A stretch of 63,103 nucleotides of DNA from Nevskia sp. (GTDB taxonomy: Bacteria > Pseudomonadota > Gammaproteobacteria > Nevskiales > Nevskiaceae), in assembly GCA_019689635.1 (NCBI GenBank), contig JADGHB010000015.1, positions 1 through 63,103 on the forward strand. The letters are read 5' to 3'. Positions 56,179-63,103 of this stretch are shown here, piece after piece (the stretch's first letter is position 1; the number at the start of each line of letters is the position of its first letter). The notes under the pieces were generated by a model, which was given only the letters and a program-made list of their open reading frames with translations, was not told the origin of the DNA and did no database searches. Position numbers and translations under genes: made by a program.

Positions 56179-57648
56179 TCAGACGGGCACCACGTCGAAC
56201 AGCTCCTGCGGGTAATACGCCTCGGCCTGCAGCTTGATCGGCCGCTTGAGCGCGGCCTCCAGCTCGGCGAGGCCGCAGGACTGTTCTTCCTGGAGGTAGG
56301 CGATCACCGCCGGCGAGGCCAGCACCAGGAAGGACCGGGACTCGTACTGGCGCGCGGCGCGCTGGATCTCGCGCGTGATCTCGTGGCTGACGGTCTCCAC
56401 GGTCTTGACGCAGCCGCGCCCGCCGCAGACGGGGCAGGGCTGGCACAGGATGTGGCCCAGGCTTTCGCGCGTGCGCTTGCGCGTCATCTGCACCAGCCCC
56501 AGCTCGGAGAACGGATAGATGCGCGTGCGCGCCGGATCGCGCGCGACTTCGCGTTCCAGCGTGCGTAACACCTGAGCGCGGTGTTCCTCGCTCTTCATGT
56601 CGATGAAGTCGATGATGATGATGCCGCCCAGGTTGCGCAGGCGCAGCTGGCGCGCGATGGCGGCGGCGGCGTCGAGGTTGGTCTTGAGGATCGTCTCTTC
56701 CAGATTGCGATGCCCGGTGAAGCCGCCGGTGTTGACGTCGATGGTGGTCATCGCCTCGGTCTGGTCGATGATCAAATGCCCGCCGGACTTGAGCTCGACC
56801 TTGCGTTCCAGCGCGCGGTTGAGTTCGTCCTCCACGCCGTACAGGTCGAAGATCGGGGCGGGGTTGACGTAGGCCTCGATGCGGGCGGCCGCCTCCGGCA
56901 CGAACACCTGCGCGAACTGCTGCACGCGGCGCGCTTCCTCGGCGTTGTCGATGCGCACGCGTTCCACCGACGGCGACAGCAGGTCGCGCAGCACGCGCAT
57001 GGACAGCGGCAGGTCGCCGTGCACCAGCTGCCCCGGCCTGGCCTGCTGCGCCTGGGCCTGCACCGCCTGCCACAGGCGGGTCAGGAATAGCAGGTCCTGA
57101 CGGAGCGCGGCCTCGTCGGCGCCTTCCGCCGCGGTGCGCGCGATCACCCCGCAGCTTCCTTCGAGGAACTGGGGAGCGACCTGCGGCACCAAGGTCTCCA
57201 GCAGCGCCTTGAGGCGCGCGCGTTCGCCTTCGTCCTCGATCTTGACCGACACGCCCAGGCGCTTGTCGTGCGGCATCAGCACCAGGTAACGCGAAGGGAT
57301 CGACAGCAGCGTGGTCAGGCGCGCGCCCTTGCTGCCGAGCGGATCCTTGAGCACCTGCACCAGGACTTCCTGGCCTTCGTGCAGCAGGCGCTCGACCGCC
57401 GGCAGCGCGCCGGCGGACTCGCCATTGACCATGTCGGCGACGTGCAGGAAGGCGGTGCGCTCCAGGCCGATTTCGACGAAGGCGGCCTGCATGCCGGGCA
57501 GCACGCGCTTGACTTCGCCTTTGTAGATATTGCCGACCAGGCCGTGCCGGGCGGTGCGCTGCACGTGGATCTCCTGCGCGGCGCCGCCTTCGACCAGCGC
57601 CACGCGCGTCTCCTGCGCGCCGATGTTGACCAGGATTTCGGTGCTCAC
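56179..57648 (-). CDS. rng: Ribonuclease G
   Basis: A 489-residue endoribonuclease acting in 5' 16S rRNA maturation and mRNA decay. The S1 domain is at about residues 36-130 (GNIYKGEVKRVLPGMQAAFVEIG), and the catalytic acidic motif is in LGGIIIIDFIDM. The zinc-link C-P-V-C is in CQPCPVCGGRGC. The long C-terminal scaffold of RNase E is missing, so it is RNase G. It begins at a GTG that overlaps the maf stop (GTGA). Confidence 0.96.
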   Translation of the reverse strand: MSTEILVNIGAQETRVALVEGGAAQEIHVQRTARHGLVGNIYKGEVKRVLPGMQAAFVEIGLERTAFLHVADMVNGESAGALPAVERLLHEGQEVLVQVLKDPLGSKGARLTTLLSIPSRYLVLMPHDKRLGVSVKIEDEGERARLKALLETLVPQVAPQFLEGSCGVIARTAAEGADEAALRQDLLFLTRLWQAVQAQAQQARPGQLVHGDLPLSMRVLRDLLSPSVERVRIDNAEEARRVQQFAQVFVPEAAARIEAYVNPAPIFDLYGVEDELNRALERKVELKSGGHLIIDQTEAMTTIDVNTGGFTGHRNLEETILKTNLDAAAAIARQLRLRNLGGIIIIDFIDMKSEEHRAQVLRTLEREVARDPARTRIYPFSELGLVQMTRKRTRESLGHILCQPCPVCGGRGCVKTVETVSHEITREIQRAARQYESRSFLVLASPAVIAYLQEEQSCGLAELEAALKRPIKLQAEAYYPQELFDVVPV

Positions 57649-58250
57649 GGAACGGGCCTCGGAAAAACCTTCACCCCGAAGCGTTCCAGCAGCGCGACCG
57701 TCTCGTACAGGGGCAGACCGACCACGCCGCTGTAGCTGCCCTCGATCGTCTTGACCCAGCGCGCGGCGTAGCCCTGGATCGCGTAAGCGCCGGCCTTGTC
57801 GGCGGGCTCGCCGCTGTCCCAATACGCTTCGGCCTCCTCAGCACGAATCGGGCCGAAATGCACGCGTGTCACCGACAGCGCGCTTTCGCGCCGCCCGCCC
57901 GCGACCACGGCCACGGCGCTGTACACCTCGTGTACGCGGCCGGACAGGCGCTCGAGCATGGCCAACCCCTGCGCACGGTCGCGCGGCTTGCCGAGGATCT
58001 CGCCGTCCAGCGCCACATCGGTGTCGGCGCCCAGCACCGGCAGCGCGCGCGGGGCCGAGCGGGCGGCGGCGAGCGCCTTGGCCAGCGCCGTGGCCAGGGC
58101 GTAGTCCGCCGGCGTCTGGCCCGGCGCGGGCGTTTCCACGACTTCCACGGGCAAGGTCTCGAAGCGCAGGCCGAGCTGGCGCAGAAGTTCGGCGCGGCGC
58201 GGTGAACGCGAGGCGAGATAGAGCTGGGCGGATGCGGCGTCGATGGACAT
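57645..58250 (-). CDS. maf: Maf/YhdE nucleotide pyrophosphatase
   Basis: A 201-residue nucleoside triphosphate pyrophosphatase (house-cleaning dTTP/UTP or m7GTP class). Hallmarks are LYLASRSPRRAELLRQLG at the N-terminus, GADTDVALDGEILGKPRD with the metal-binding Asp, and DKAGAYAIQGYAARWVKTIEGSYSGVVGLPL. The last block is of the YhdE (Maf) type. It sits directly before rng, as in other Gammaproteobacteria. Confidence 0.95.
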   Translation of the reverse strand: MSIDAASAQLYLASRSPRRAELLRQLGLRFETLPVEVVETPAPGQTPADYALATALAKALAAARSAPRALPVLGADTDVALDGEILGKPRDRAQGLAMLERLSGRVHEVYSAVAVVAGGRRESALSVTRVHFGPIRAEEAEAYWDSGEPADKAGAYAIQGYAARWVKTIEGSYSGVVGLPLYETVALLERFGVKVFPRPVP

Positions 58251-58301
58251 CGGCGTCCATTCTCCGCGATTCCTGCCGGATCGGGAATCGACGGCCGTCG
58301 G

Positions 58302-58931
58302 TCAGGGAGGCGCCGCAGCCGGGCTGCCGCGCAGTTGCAGGTACCGGCGAATGTCCTCGTCGTATTTCGCCGCGGTGGTCTCGCGCTCGCGCCGGAGCTG
58401 GGCGACCGCGGCGCGGTTGTCGGAGTCGGCCTCCTGGTAGTCCTGGATTTGTTTTTGCAGTTCGGGCGCTGGCGACTGCCCCGCCGCGCGCGCTTCGTCG
58501 GCGCGGCGACGCAGTTCTTGCAGCGTCGAGGCGCCATCGGCCAGCGCTTGCTCGGCTAGGCGCAGGCGGGTGTTGAGCGCGTCCAGCCGGGCGTCGCGCT
58601 CGGCCTGCAGGTCGGCGACGCTGCGGTAGGTCTGCAAAAGATAGGTGTCGTGGCGCGCCTGCTGCGCGGCCTGCGCCTGTTCCTGCGCGCGGCGCGCGGC
58701 CTCGGCCTGCTGCTCCGGCGTTGCGGCGCCCGGCAGGGTCTGCAACAGCACCCCGCGCGCATCGTAGATCTCGCGCGGCCGGTCGGCGTACTGCGACGGC
58801 ACGTGGTCGCCGCAGGCGCGCGCGCCGCGATCGTCGGTCCAGCACACGATGCTGCCCTTGGGCGGCGCTTGCGCATGCGCGGCCGCCGCCAATCCCGCCG
58901 CACAGAGAACCAGCCTGAAGCCGCCCCGCAT
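58302..58931 (-). CDS. Exported DUF4124 protein with coiled-coil
   Basis: A 209-residue periplasmic protein. The signal peptide is about residues 1-20 (cleavage after AHA). A short DUF4124-like segment follows (IVCWTDDRGARACGDHVPSQY) with two Cys that could pair, then a long Ala/Gln/Glu/Arg-rich coiled-coil (residues about 80-195). The ATG at 58931 is chosen since it puts the signal peptide at the start. The function is unknown. It is 51 bases upstream of maf on the same strand. Confidence 0.85.
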   Translation of the reverse strand: MRGGFRLVLCAAGLAAAAHAQAPPKGSIVCWTDDRGARACGDHVPSQYADRPREIYDARGVLLQTLPGAATPEQQAEAARRAQEQAQAAQQARHDTYLLQTYRSVADLQAERDARLDALNTRLRLAEQALADGASTLQELRRRADEARAAGQSPAPELQKQIQDYQEADSDNRAAVAQLRRERETTAAKYDEDIRRYLQLRGSPAAAPP

Positions 58932-59022
58932 GATTCTTCTAATCCGAGAACTTATCCGCGAACCCTTCGCGCCTGCACCGCAAGCTGCACCCAGCCATCG
59001 AAAAGAAGCCGGGCGGGTCCCC

Positions 59023-59685
59023 CTAGGCCGGAACGCCATAGCGCTTTTGATAATCCTGAATGGCAGCTACCGTCCCCGCCATCCCGCCCCGCTTCGTCAA
59101 GTATTCGAGCAAGTCTCGTACCGTGACCAGGGGAATGACGGAAATGCCAAGCTGCTCAGAGAGTTCCGCGGTTGCCGCGCGGCCGTCGGGGCCGACTTCC
59201 TGACGATCCAGGGCAATGATTGCCGCGATCGGTACGGCACCGGCGGCGCGCAATAGCGCGTGCGACTCGCGCAGGGCGGTGCCGGCGGTCAGCACGTCGT
59301 CCACGATCAGCACACGCCGGCCCGCGACCTCCGCGCCCACCAGCCGACCGCCCTCGCCGTGGTCCTTGGCCTCCTTGCGGTTGTAGGCGTAGGGCAGGTC
59401 GCGCGCGCCGCCCGGCAGCGCGGGATCCGCCAGCGCGATGGCCGTCGCTGCGGCCAGGGGAATGCCCTTGTAGGCAGGGCCGAACAGCAGGTCGAAGTCC
59501 AGGTCGTGCGCGAGGATCGCCCCGGCATAGGCGCGGCCCAGCTCGCGCAGACCCGCGCCGCTGCCGATGCGACCCAGGTTGAAGAAGTACGGGCTGACCC
59601 GCCCGGACTTGAGGGTGAAGCGACCGAAGCGCAGCACCTCGTAGCGCAGCGCGAGGTCGAGGAAGGAGTTCTGGTAGTCGTGCAT
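59023..59685 (-). CDS. pyrE: Orotate phosphoribosyltransferase
   Basis: A 220-residue enzyme making orotidine monophosphate in pyrimidine synthesis. The PRPP-binding motif is VLIVDDVLTAGTALRES. Substrate residues are in LKSGRVSPYFFNLG and FGPAYKGIPLA. RKEAKDHGEGG is the flexible catalytic loop. It diverges from xthA with an 83-base gap, the pyrE-xthA neighbourhood seen in many proteobacteria. Confidence 0.96.
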   Translation of the reverse strand: MHDYQNSFLDLALRYEVLRFGRFTLKSGRVSPYFFNLGRIGSGAGLRELGRAYAGAILAHDLDFDLLFGPAYKGIPLAAATAIALADPALPGGARDLPYAYNRKEAKDHGEGGRLVGAEVAGRRVLIVDDVLTAGTALRESHALLRAAGAVPIAAIIALDRQEVGPDGRAATAELSEQLGISVIPLVTVRDLLEYLTKRGGMAGTVAAIQDYQKRYGVPA

Positions 59686-59768
59686 TTGTGGAGGAAGTCC
59701 GGGATCGGTCGATGCGACGGGCTCTGCTAAGGTAGGGCTTCCGCAAAAGCTTAACCCGGCGCCCGCCC

Positions 59769-60557
59769 ATGCGAATCATGACGCTCAACGTCAACGGCAT
59801 CCGCTCCGCGGCCAGGAAGGGCCTGTTCGACTGGCTGGCGAAGAGCGGCGGCGATTTCCTGTGCCTGCAGGAGATCAAGGCTCAGACGGACGATCTCCAA
59901 GCCGATGCAGCGTTCTCGCCCAAGGGTTGGCACGCGTACTTCAACCCCGCGCAGAAGAAAGGTTACGCCGGCGTGGCGCTGTTTGCGCGCCAGGCGCCGG
60001 AGGCGGTGCTCGACCGGCTCGGCGAACGGGAATTCGACGACGAAGGCCGTTATCTGGAGTTGCGCTACGGCAATTTGTCGATCGTCTCGCTTTATGTGCC
60101 TTCGGGTTCGGCCGGCCCCGAACGCCAGGCGAGCAAGGATCGTTTCCTGGAATTCTTCCTGCCCAAGCTGCGCGAATGGATCGGCAATGGCCGCGACTAT
60201 GTGATCTGCGGAGACTGGAACATCGCGCACACCAGGAAGGATCTGAAGAACTGGCGCAGCAACCAGAAAAACTCCGGCTTCCTGCCCCACGAGCGCGCCT
60301 GGCTAGACCGCGTGTTCGGCCCCGTCCCGGCCGGCTTGGGCTGGGTGGACGCCTATCGCGCGCTGCACCCGGATGCGGAGGGCGAAGCCTATACCTGGTG
60401 GTCCAACCGCGGACAGGCCTATGCGAAAAACGTCGGCTGGCGCATCGACTACCAGGTGATCACGCCGAGTCTGCGGGGCGCGGTCCGTGCCGCCTCGGTG
60501 TACAAGGGCACACGCTTCTCCGACCATGCACCGCTGATCGTGGACTACGCGCTTTGA
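59769..60557 (+). CDS. xthA: Exodeoxyribonuclease III (AP endonuclease)
   Basis: A 262-residue Mg-dependent AP endonuclease and 3' exonuclease for DNA repair. The catalytic residues are in LTLNVNGIRSA-like MTLNVNGIRSA, FLCLQEIKAQ (metal-binding Glu), YVICGDWNIAHT (Asp and Asn) and RFSDHAPLIVDY (Asp-His). The length is normal. The stop overlaps the TTG start of the ampG-like gene. Confidence 0.96.
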   Translation: MRIMTLNVNGIRSAARKGLFDWLAKSGGDFLCLQEIKAQTDDLQADAAFSPKGWHAYFNPAQKKGYAGVALFARQAPEAVLDRLGEREFDDEGRYLELRYGNLSIVSLYVPSGSAGPERQASKDRFLEFFLPKLREWIGNGRDYVICGDWNIAHTRKDLKNWRSNQKNSGFLPHERAWLDRVFGPVPAGLGWVDAYRALHPDAEGEAYTWWSNRGQAYAKNVGWRIDYQVITPSLRGAVRAASVYKGTRFSDHAPLIVDYAL

Positions 60558-61921
60558 GCGCCGCGCTGCCCACGGCGACGCAGCGCGGCTGGCGAGCGGC
60601 GCTGGCCGCGTACCGCCATGCGCCGGTGCGCATCATGTTGTTCCTGGGTTATTCCTCGGGCCTGCCGTTTTTGCTGGTGCTGGGCACGCTGTCGGCGCGC
60701 CTGCGTCAGGCGCACCTCGATCGCAGCACCATCGGCTATTTCAGTTGGGTGGGCCTGGCGTACTCGCTGAAGTTCTTCTGGTCGCCGCTGGTCGATCGCT
60801 GGGCCTTGCCGGCGCTGAGCCCGCTCGGACGGCGCCGGAGCTGGATGCTGCTCTCGCAGGCCGGCATCGTCGTCGGGCTTTTGCTGATGGCCGTCGCCGA
60901 CCCGGCCACGGCCACTGCGCGCATGGCCTGGCTGGCCATCCTCACCGCGTTCTTCGCCGCCACCCAGGACATCGCCATCGACGCCTACCGCATCGAGGCG
61001 GCGGACGCGGCACTGCAAGGCGCGATGGCCGCCTCCTACCAAGTCGGCTACCAGCTGGCGCTGATCACCGCCGGCGCGGGCGCGCTGTACGCCGCCTCCG
61101 CTTACGGCTGGACGGCCGCGTACGGTTTGATGGCGCTGCTGCTCGGCGTGGGACCGGTGACGGTGCTACTGATCCGCGAACCGCCGGCGGCGATCGACCG
61201 CGCCACGCTGGCGCAGGAGCAGCGCGTGATCGATTTCCTCGAGCGCAGCGCGCACTGGCCGGCGGCGCTGCGCCAGTCCGCCGCCTGGCTGATCGGCGCG
61301 GTGGTCTGCCCCTTCGTGGACTTCATCGCGCGCCACGGCCTGCGCGGCGCGCTGCCGATCATCGGCCTGATCGTCGGTTATCGACTCAACTACATGACCA
61401 TGGGCGTGGCGGCGAACACCTTCTACCTGGACCTGGGCTTCACGCTCGACCAGATCGCCACCGTGTCCAAGGTTTACGGCGTGCTGATGACGCTGTGCGG
61501 CGCGCTGTGCGCCGGCGTGCTGGTGGCACGGCTGGGCGTGTACCGCACGCTGCTGGTCGGCGGCCTGCTGCTCACCGCGGCCAATCTGTTCTACGCCTAC
61601 CTCGCCGGCCTCAAGCCCAGCGTGTGGTGGCTGGCCGCGGCGATCAGCCTGGACAACTTCGGCAACGGGATCGCCGGCGCGGCGTTCATCGCCTATCTGT
61701 CCTCGCTCACCAACGCGGCCTACACCGCCACCCAGTACGCGCTGTTCGGAACCCTGTGGAGCCTGCCGGCCAAGAGTCTGGCCGGCTGGTGGGGGAACAT
61801 CGTGGACGCCTTCGGCTATCCCGCCTTCTTCGTTTACACCGCGGCGGTCGGTCTGCCCGCGCTGCTGTTGATCCTGTGGTTCATGCGCCGGCCGCCGACC
61901 GCTGCGCAGGAACAGGGTTGA
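60554..61921 (+). CDS. ampG: AmpG-like muropeptide permease (MFS)
   Basis: A 455-residue MFS protein with about 12 membrane segments. Typical AmpG blocks are LGYSSGLPFLLVLGTLSARL, LKFFWSPLVDRW, ILTAFFAATQDIAIDAYRIE and SSLTNAAYTATQYALFGTLW. AmpG brings GlcNAc-anhydromuropeptides into the cytoplasm for recycling. The start is a TTG at 60554 overlapping the xthA stop (TTGA); no ATG exists before the first membrane helix. Confidence 0.9.
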   Translation: MSAALPTATQRGWRAALAAYRHAPVRIMLFLGYSSGLPFLLVLGTLSARLRQAHLDRSTIGYFSWVGLAYSLKFFWSPLVDRWALPALSPLGRRRSWMLLSQAGIVVGLLLMAVADPATATARMAWLAILTAFFAATQDIAIDAYRIEAADAALQGAMAASYQVGYQLALITAGAGALYAASAYGWTAAYGLMALLLGVGPVTVLLIREPPAAIDRATLAQEQRVIDFLERSAHWPAALRQSAAWLIGAVVCPFVDFIARHGLRGALPIIGLIVGYRLNYMTMGVAANTFYLDLGFTLDQIATVSKVYGVLMTLCGALCAGVLVARLGVYRTLLVGGLLLTAANLFYAYLAGLKPSVWWLAAAISLDNFGNGIAGAAFIAYLSSLTNAAYTATQYALFGTLWSLPAKSLAGWWGNIVDAFGYPAFFVYTAAVGLPALLLILWFMRRPPTAAQEQG

Positions 61922-61946
61922 GCCGCGACCGGGATTGACGGCCCTT

Positions 61947-61974
61947 CCATATTTTGATAATTGTAAAAATATGG
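61947..61974. promoter_or_regulatory. ArsR-type operator and promoter
   Basis: ccatatttt (61947-61955) and aaaatatgg (61966-61974) are exact inverted repeats. TTGACG at 61935-61940 and GATAAT at 61956-61961 may be the promoter (15-base spacer). The right arm includes the arsR ATG, so the message may be leaderless. Confidence 0.72.
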
Positions 61975-62360
61975 AATCTACGAAAGCGCTGCGGGCGCTC
62001 GCCGCGCTGGCGCAGGACACGCGCCTGGCCTTGTTCCGGCGCCTGGTCAAGGCGGGATCGGCCGGACTCGCCGCCGGGCGCCTGGCCGAGGCGCTCGGCG
62101 TACCCCCGGCGACCCTGTCTTTCCACTTGAAAGAGCTGGCGCATGCGGATCTGGTCGCGGCGCGCCAGGAGGGCCGCTTTCTCATCTACACGGCGAACTA
62201 CGCGACGATGAACGCGCTGCTCGCCTACCTCACCGAGAACTGCTGCGCCGATTCGGCCGGCGCCTGCGCCACACCGGCCTGCACGCCGCGGGCGACCGCC
62301 GCCCGTCGCGCACCCACATCGGCGCACCGAACCAAACGCATCCAGAGGAGCCGTGCATGA
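61971..62360 (+). CDS. arsR: ArsR-family metalloregulator
   Basis: A 129-residue winged-helix repressor. The DNA-binding helix is LGVPPATLSFHLKELAHADLV. The metal-sensing Cys lie in the C-terminal helix: Cys91, Cys92, Cys99 and Cys104 (TENCCADSAGACATPAC), like the C-terminal As(III) site of Acidithiobacillus ArsR, not the N-terminal alpha-3 site of E. coli ArsR. The ATG at 61971 is within the palindrome, so it probably represses itself. It heads the ars operon, and its stop overlaps the start of the 13-codon frame at 62357. Confidence 0.92.
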   Translation: MESTKALRALAALAQDTRLALFRRLVKAGSAGLAAGRLAEALGVPPATLSFHLKELAHADLVAARQEGRFLIYTANYATMNALLAYLTENCCADSAGACATPACTPRATAARRAPTSAHRTKRIQRSRA

Positions 62361-62398
62361 AACGCTTCCACGTCCCTCTCGCCGTCCTCGCTCCGTAG
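62357..62398 (+). pseudogene. 13-codon frame, possible remnant of a cadI/arsI glyoxalase-family gene
   Basis: It starts at the ATG overlapping the arsR stop, with agaggag at about the right distance upstream, and encodes MKRFHVPLAVLAP. The first six residues match the N-terminus I recall for CadI/ArsI-type proteins (MKRFHVH..V), which often follow arsR in ars operons. The frame then ends at a TAG before arsC. It looks like the stump of a deleted gene; the match is short, so confidence is limited. Confidence 0.4.
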
Positions 62399-62401
62399 GT
62401 C

Positions 62402-62908
62402 ATGGCAATGAATACCTACCATGTGCTGTTCCTGTGCACCGGCAATTCGGCGCGCTCGATCCTGGCCGAAGCGATCCTCAACCACCTCGCCAACCGCAAC
62501 GGCCGCTTCCGCGCCTACTCCGCCGGCAGCCATCCCAAAGGCGCGGTGCATCCGCTGGCGCTGGAGCTGCTCACCCAGCATGGCATTCCCACCACGGGAC
62601 TGCGCAGCAAGCACTGGGACGAATTCGCCGCACCCGACGCGCCGCCCCTGGATTTCGTCTTCACCGTGTGCGACCAGGCGGCGGGCGAACCTTGCCCGTA
62701 CTGGCCCGGCCAGCCGCTGACGGCGCACTGGGGCGTGCCCGATCCGGCTGCCGCGGAGGGCTCCGCGGAGGACAAACGCAAGGCGTTTCTCGACGCCTTC
62801 ATCACCCTGCGCCGGCGCATCGAGTTGTTCACCAGCCTGCCGTTCGAGTCGCTCGACAAACTGACGCTGCAGCAGCGCCTACGCGACATCGGCCGCACAT
62901 CGCGATGA
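62402..62908 (+). CDS. arsC: Arsenate reductase, low-molecular-weight phosphatase type (thioredoxin class)
   Basis: A 168-residue protein. The catalytic P-loop is LFLCTGNSARSIL with the nucleophile Cys12, and the aspartate loop is PYWPGQPLTAHWGVPDPAA. Another Cys is at FTVCDQ, and one in GEPCPYW, candidates for the redox shuttle. This is the phosphatase-fold type of arsenate reductase, reducing As(V) to As(III). Starts at 62402 or 62408 (two ATG codons) are equally possible. The stop overlaps the ACR3 start (ATGA). Confidence 0.9.
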   Translation: MAMNTYHVLFLCTGNSARSILAEAILNHLANRNGRFRAYSAGSHPKGAVHPLALELLTQHGIPTTGLRSKHWDEFAAPDAPPLDFVFTVCDQAAGEPCPYWPGQPLTAHWGVPDPAAAEGSAEDKRKAFLDAFITLRRRIELFTSLPFESLDKLTLQQRLRDIGRTSR

Positions 62909-63103
62909 CCTCGGTCTCCACGACCGGCGAGACGCGCGCGAGCTTGGGGGCGTTCGAGCGCTATCTCACGCTATGGGTGCTGGTCTGTGCAGCCGCTGGT
63001 CATTGCGCTGCTGGCCGTGCCGATTCTGATCCAGGTCTATTTCAATGCGGCGCTCGCCTACGGGCTCAACCGCACCAGCGGCGAGGCGCATTGCATCGCC
63101 GGG
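62905..63103 (+). pseudogene. acr3: ACR3-type arsenite efflux pump, internally deleted and frameshifted; runs off the window
   Basis: The first 28 codons (ending FERYLTLWVLVC) are the normal N-terminus of the bacterial ACR3 family. From 62990 onward, in the +1 frame, the DNA reads QPLVIALLAVPILIQVYFNA and then LAYGLNRTSGEAHCIAG, which is the region of about residue 250 in ACR3. About 220 residues between are missing, and the two pieces are out of frame. No stop appears in the first frame before the window end. Either the gene is deleted in this strain or the sequence or assembly has lost about 660 bases. As read, no working pump could be made. Confidence 0.72.

Overview
The window looks like chromosomal DNA from a high-GC gammaproteobacterium. 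It carries a Pil-Chp type IV pilus chemosensory system, gshA/gshB next to yqgE-ruvX-pyrB-pyrC', and the classic yhdP-rng-maf neighbourhood with pyrE close by. The neighbourhood resembles Pseudomonas (gshB-pilG and yqgF-pyrB-pyrC' linkage) but is rearranged. The gshA type and a hydrogenase-4-like cluster suggest an autotrophic or sulfur-oxidiser-like lineage; that is a low-confidence inference. There is no phage, IS element, CRISPR array, rRNA or tRNA that I can support. Coding density is very high and no gap exceeds about 240 bases. Many gene pairs overlap by four bases (ATGA, GTGA or TTGA), so several operons are probably translationally coupled.

Layout. 1-1016 (minus): start of a lipoprotein aminopeptidase, then a retropepsin-like protease coupled to a DUF5678 protein. 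1106-5225 (minus): LuxR regulator, MBL-fold hydrolase and molybdopterin oxidoreductase in one operon. 5435-7505 (minus): a CDF metal exporter and a sulfite-oxidase-like protein fused to pentapeptide repeats. 7558-14526 (minus): pilG-pilI-chpA-chpC. 14706-23144 (plus): gshA-gshB-yqgE-ruvX-pyrB-pyrC', then pilH and pilJ, which are separated by three tandem hairpins. 23384-28272 (plus): a secreted subtilase whose catalytic His position holds Glu, PEP carboxykinase and an FAH-family enzyme. 28269-29771 (minus): an ECF41 sigma factor with its carboxymuconolactone decarboxylase-like partner behind a matching promoter. 29870-36607: MFS transporter, ACP phosphodiesterase, a frameshifted acyltransferase, Hsp20 behind a sigma-32-type promoter, CbpA/DnaJ, amidase and a membrane methyltransferase.

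36615-44554 (minus, with a divergent regulator): a complex-I/hydrogenase-4-like cluster hyfB-C-E-F-G-I. The ion-pump residues are kept, but all four Ni-Fe cysteines of the large subunit are replaced (S216, S219, S506, G509). A perfect palindrome and a ribbon-helix-helix regulator lie at its upstream end. This Ehr-like complex, of unknown electron donor and acceptor, is the best candidate for a poorly described system here.

44612-51357: GNAT, class-V aminotransferase, APC permease, EipA-like protein, TldD and an anion permease. 51367-59685 (minus): nit, yhdP, rng, maf, DUF4124 and pyrE. 59769-61921 (plus): xthA and ampG. 61947-63103 (plus): an arsenic operon with its own palindromic operator. 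It appears damaged: a 13-codon remnant stands where a cadI/arsI-type gene is often found, and the ACR3 pump is internally deleted and out of frame.
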